A stretch of DNA of 6,699 nt, taken from positions 1 through 6,699 of the forward strand of contig CAZXVW010000212.1 in assembly GCA_964644025.1 (NCBI GenBank). Direction: 5' to 3'. The notes under the pieces were generated by a model that saw only the letters and a list, made by a program, of their open reading frames with translations, made no database searches and was not told where the DNA came from. Each line of letters starts with the position of its first letter. The stretch's first letter is position 1. Origin of the DNA: CAZXVW01 sp964644025 (lineage in GTDB: Bacteria; Acidobacteriota; Terriglobia; Bryobacterales; Bryobacteraceae). The position numbers and the translations under genes are program-made. Positions 6,082-6,699 of this stretch are shown in pieces.

Positions 6082-6699
6082 CGATTCCCGCCGATTTCTC
6101 CTTTCCGCCAAAGCTGGCCGAGCCGGTACCGTTCCAGCCACACCTTGAGACGGCCTTTCTCAAGGCGGTGAAACTGAGTGCTGTTATCGGAGTCCTTCTC
6201 GCAAACCACGATCGCCTCGGGGTCATCGGTGAGCGCATCCACCAAGGCTTCCGAGTGAGTGGTGACGATGAGCTGGGTACGTTGCGACGCTTCCTGGAGC
6301 GCCTCGGCTACAAGCTGGAGGGCGTCGGGGTGAAGTCCCACCTCGGGTTCTTCAATGCAGATGAGCGGCGGAGGATTCGGGTGAAAAAGTGCGGCCATCA
6401 GGCAAAGGAAGCGCAGAGTTCCGTCGGAAAGCCTGCTGGCCGGGGTGATACCAACACCTTCTTCCTGGATCCGGATTACGACATGGCCCTCTGTCACGGT
6501 GGTAAAGATCTCTTGAAACCCGTCCAGCAGGCGATCCAGATAACCCACGACGGCCTTATATTCCGGTGCACTCTGGATCGCGTTCAGCACCAGCGCCAGG
6601 TTCCCGCCATCGGGCGCAAGCTGCTCTGCCGGTTCCGAAGCCGAAGCCCCGAGCCGCACACCGGAGCGAGGCGAGGTGTCCCAGTCCCGGTAAATCCGA
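6075..6699 (-). CDS. AAA_21/ABC-type ATPase (C-terminal part), partner of the DUF4276 protein
   Basis: The last 207 codons of an ATPase whose start, including Walker A, lies beyond the right edge. The frame continues to position 6698 through RIYRDWDTSPRSG, so an internal GTG at 6659 is not the start. Visible motifs: APDGGNLALVLN; the ABC-like signature LSDGT at 6417-6431; Walker B LICIEEPE at 6342-6365 followed by the D-loop GLHPD; the switch histidine in IVTTHS near 6255. The C-terminal tail (WLERYRLGQLW..GEIGGNRW) is typical of AAA_21/RecF-like ATPases encoded next to DUF4276 genes. Such SMC/OLD-like ATPases dimerise through the signature motif and often serve as sensors or regulators of an effector nuclease. 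The stop TAA overlaps the start of the DUF4276 gene, implying co-translation and probably a complex. The defence role is inferred. Confidence 0.88.
   Translation of the reverse strand, partial: RIYRDWDTSPRSGVRLGASASEPAEQLAPDGGNLALVLNAIQSAPEYKAVVGYLDRLLDGFQEIFTTVTEGHVVIRIQEEGVGITPASRLSDGTLRFLCLMAALFHPNPPPLICIEEPEVGLHPDALQLVAEALQEASQRTQLIVTTHSEALVDALTDDPEAIVVCEKDSDNSTQFHRLEKGRLKVWLERYRLGQLWRKGEIGGNRW

Noticed and set aside
6082..6141. N-terminal extension of the DUF4276 protein to an in-frame start at 6141
   Set aside because: The added 20 residues are R/A/P-rich, lie wholly within the ATPase coding end, and the family-like sequence begins at the ATG at 6081, which makes a classic stop/start overlap.
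5080..6171. Plus-strand open frame crossing the sulfatase end and the DUF4276 gene
   Set aside because: It spans two well-supported genes in other frames and its W/R-rich translation has no known domain.

Overview
The window is GC-rich and tightly packed. It holds seven genes that I regard as real, two of them cut by the window edges, and one substantial non-coding gap. The gene mix (exported Gfo/Idh/MocA oxidoreductase with a TRREF Tat-type leader, exported xylose-isomerase-like TIM barrel, secreted formylglycine-type sulfatase, CPBP membrane proteases) and a heptanucleotide repeat array fit a soil or sediment Acidobacteriota, perhaps Bryobacter/Solibacter-like. This assignment is inferred from gene families. 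Verrucomicrobiota or Planctomycetota remain possible.

Left part (1-1450): two CPBP-family (CAAX protease / bacteriocin-processing) membrane proteins lie tail to tail, 22 bp apart. The plus-strand copy is cut at its 5' end and keeps the EExxxR catalytic motif. The minus-strand copy has lost most catalytic residues (QQxxxQ) and looks like a pseudoprotease or a divergent subfamily.

Centre (779-3689, minus strand): a three-gene operon runs Gfo/Idh/MocA oxidoreductase, then sugar-phosphate isomerase/epimerase-like TIM barrel, then the divergent CPBP protein, with gaps of 6 and 10 nt. The first two proteins both begin with TRRE leaders, suggesting that they act together outside the cytoplasm on a sugar or glycoside, plausibly by oxidation and then isomerisation or elimination.

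Divergent gap (3690-3941): this holds a 12-bp perfect palindrome in the presumed operon leader, an AT-rich patch with a -10-like hexamer, and twelve tandem heptamers with a 14-bp higher-order pattern. Transcribed away from it on the plus strand is a secreted type I sulfatase (3942-5471). A shared role with the operon in breaking down sulfated or decorated glycans is an inference from this layout.

Right part (5479-6699, minus strand): a two-gene unit encodes an AAA_21/ABC-type ATPase (3' part only) whose stop overlaps the start of a DUF4276 protein (ATGGTAA overlap). The DUF4276 protein carries a TOPRIM-like EGD...DSE pattern. The layout resembles two-component ATPase plus TOPRIM-type nuclease defence modules and is the best candidate here for an under-described system. 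It ends 7 bp from the sulfatase stop, which suggests a junction between unrelated modules.
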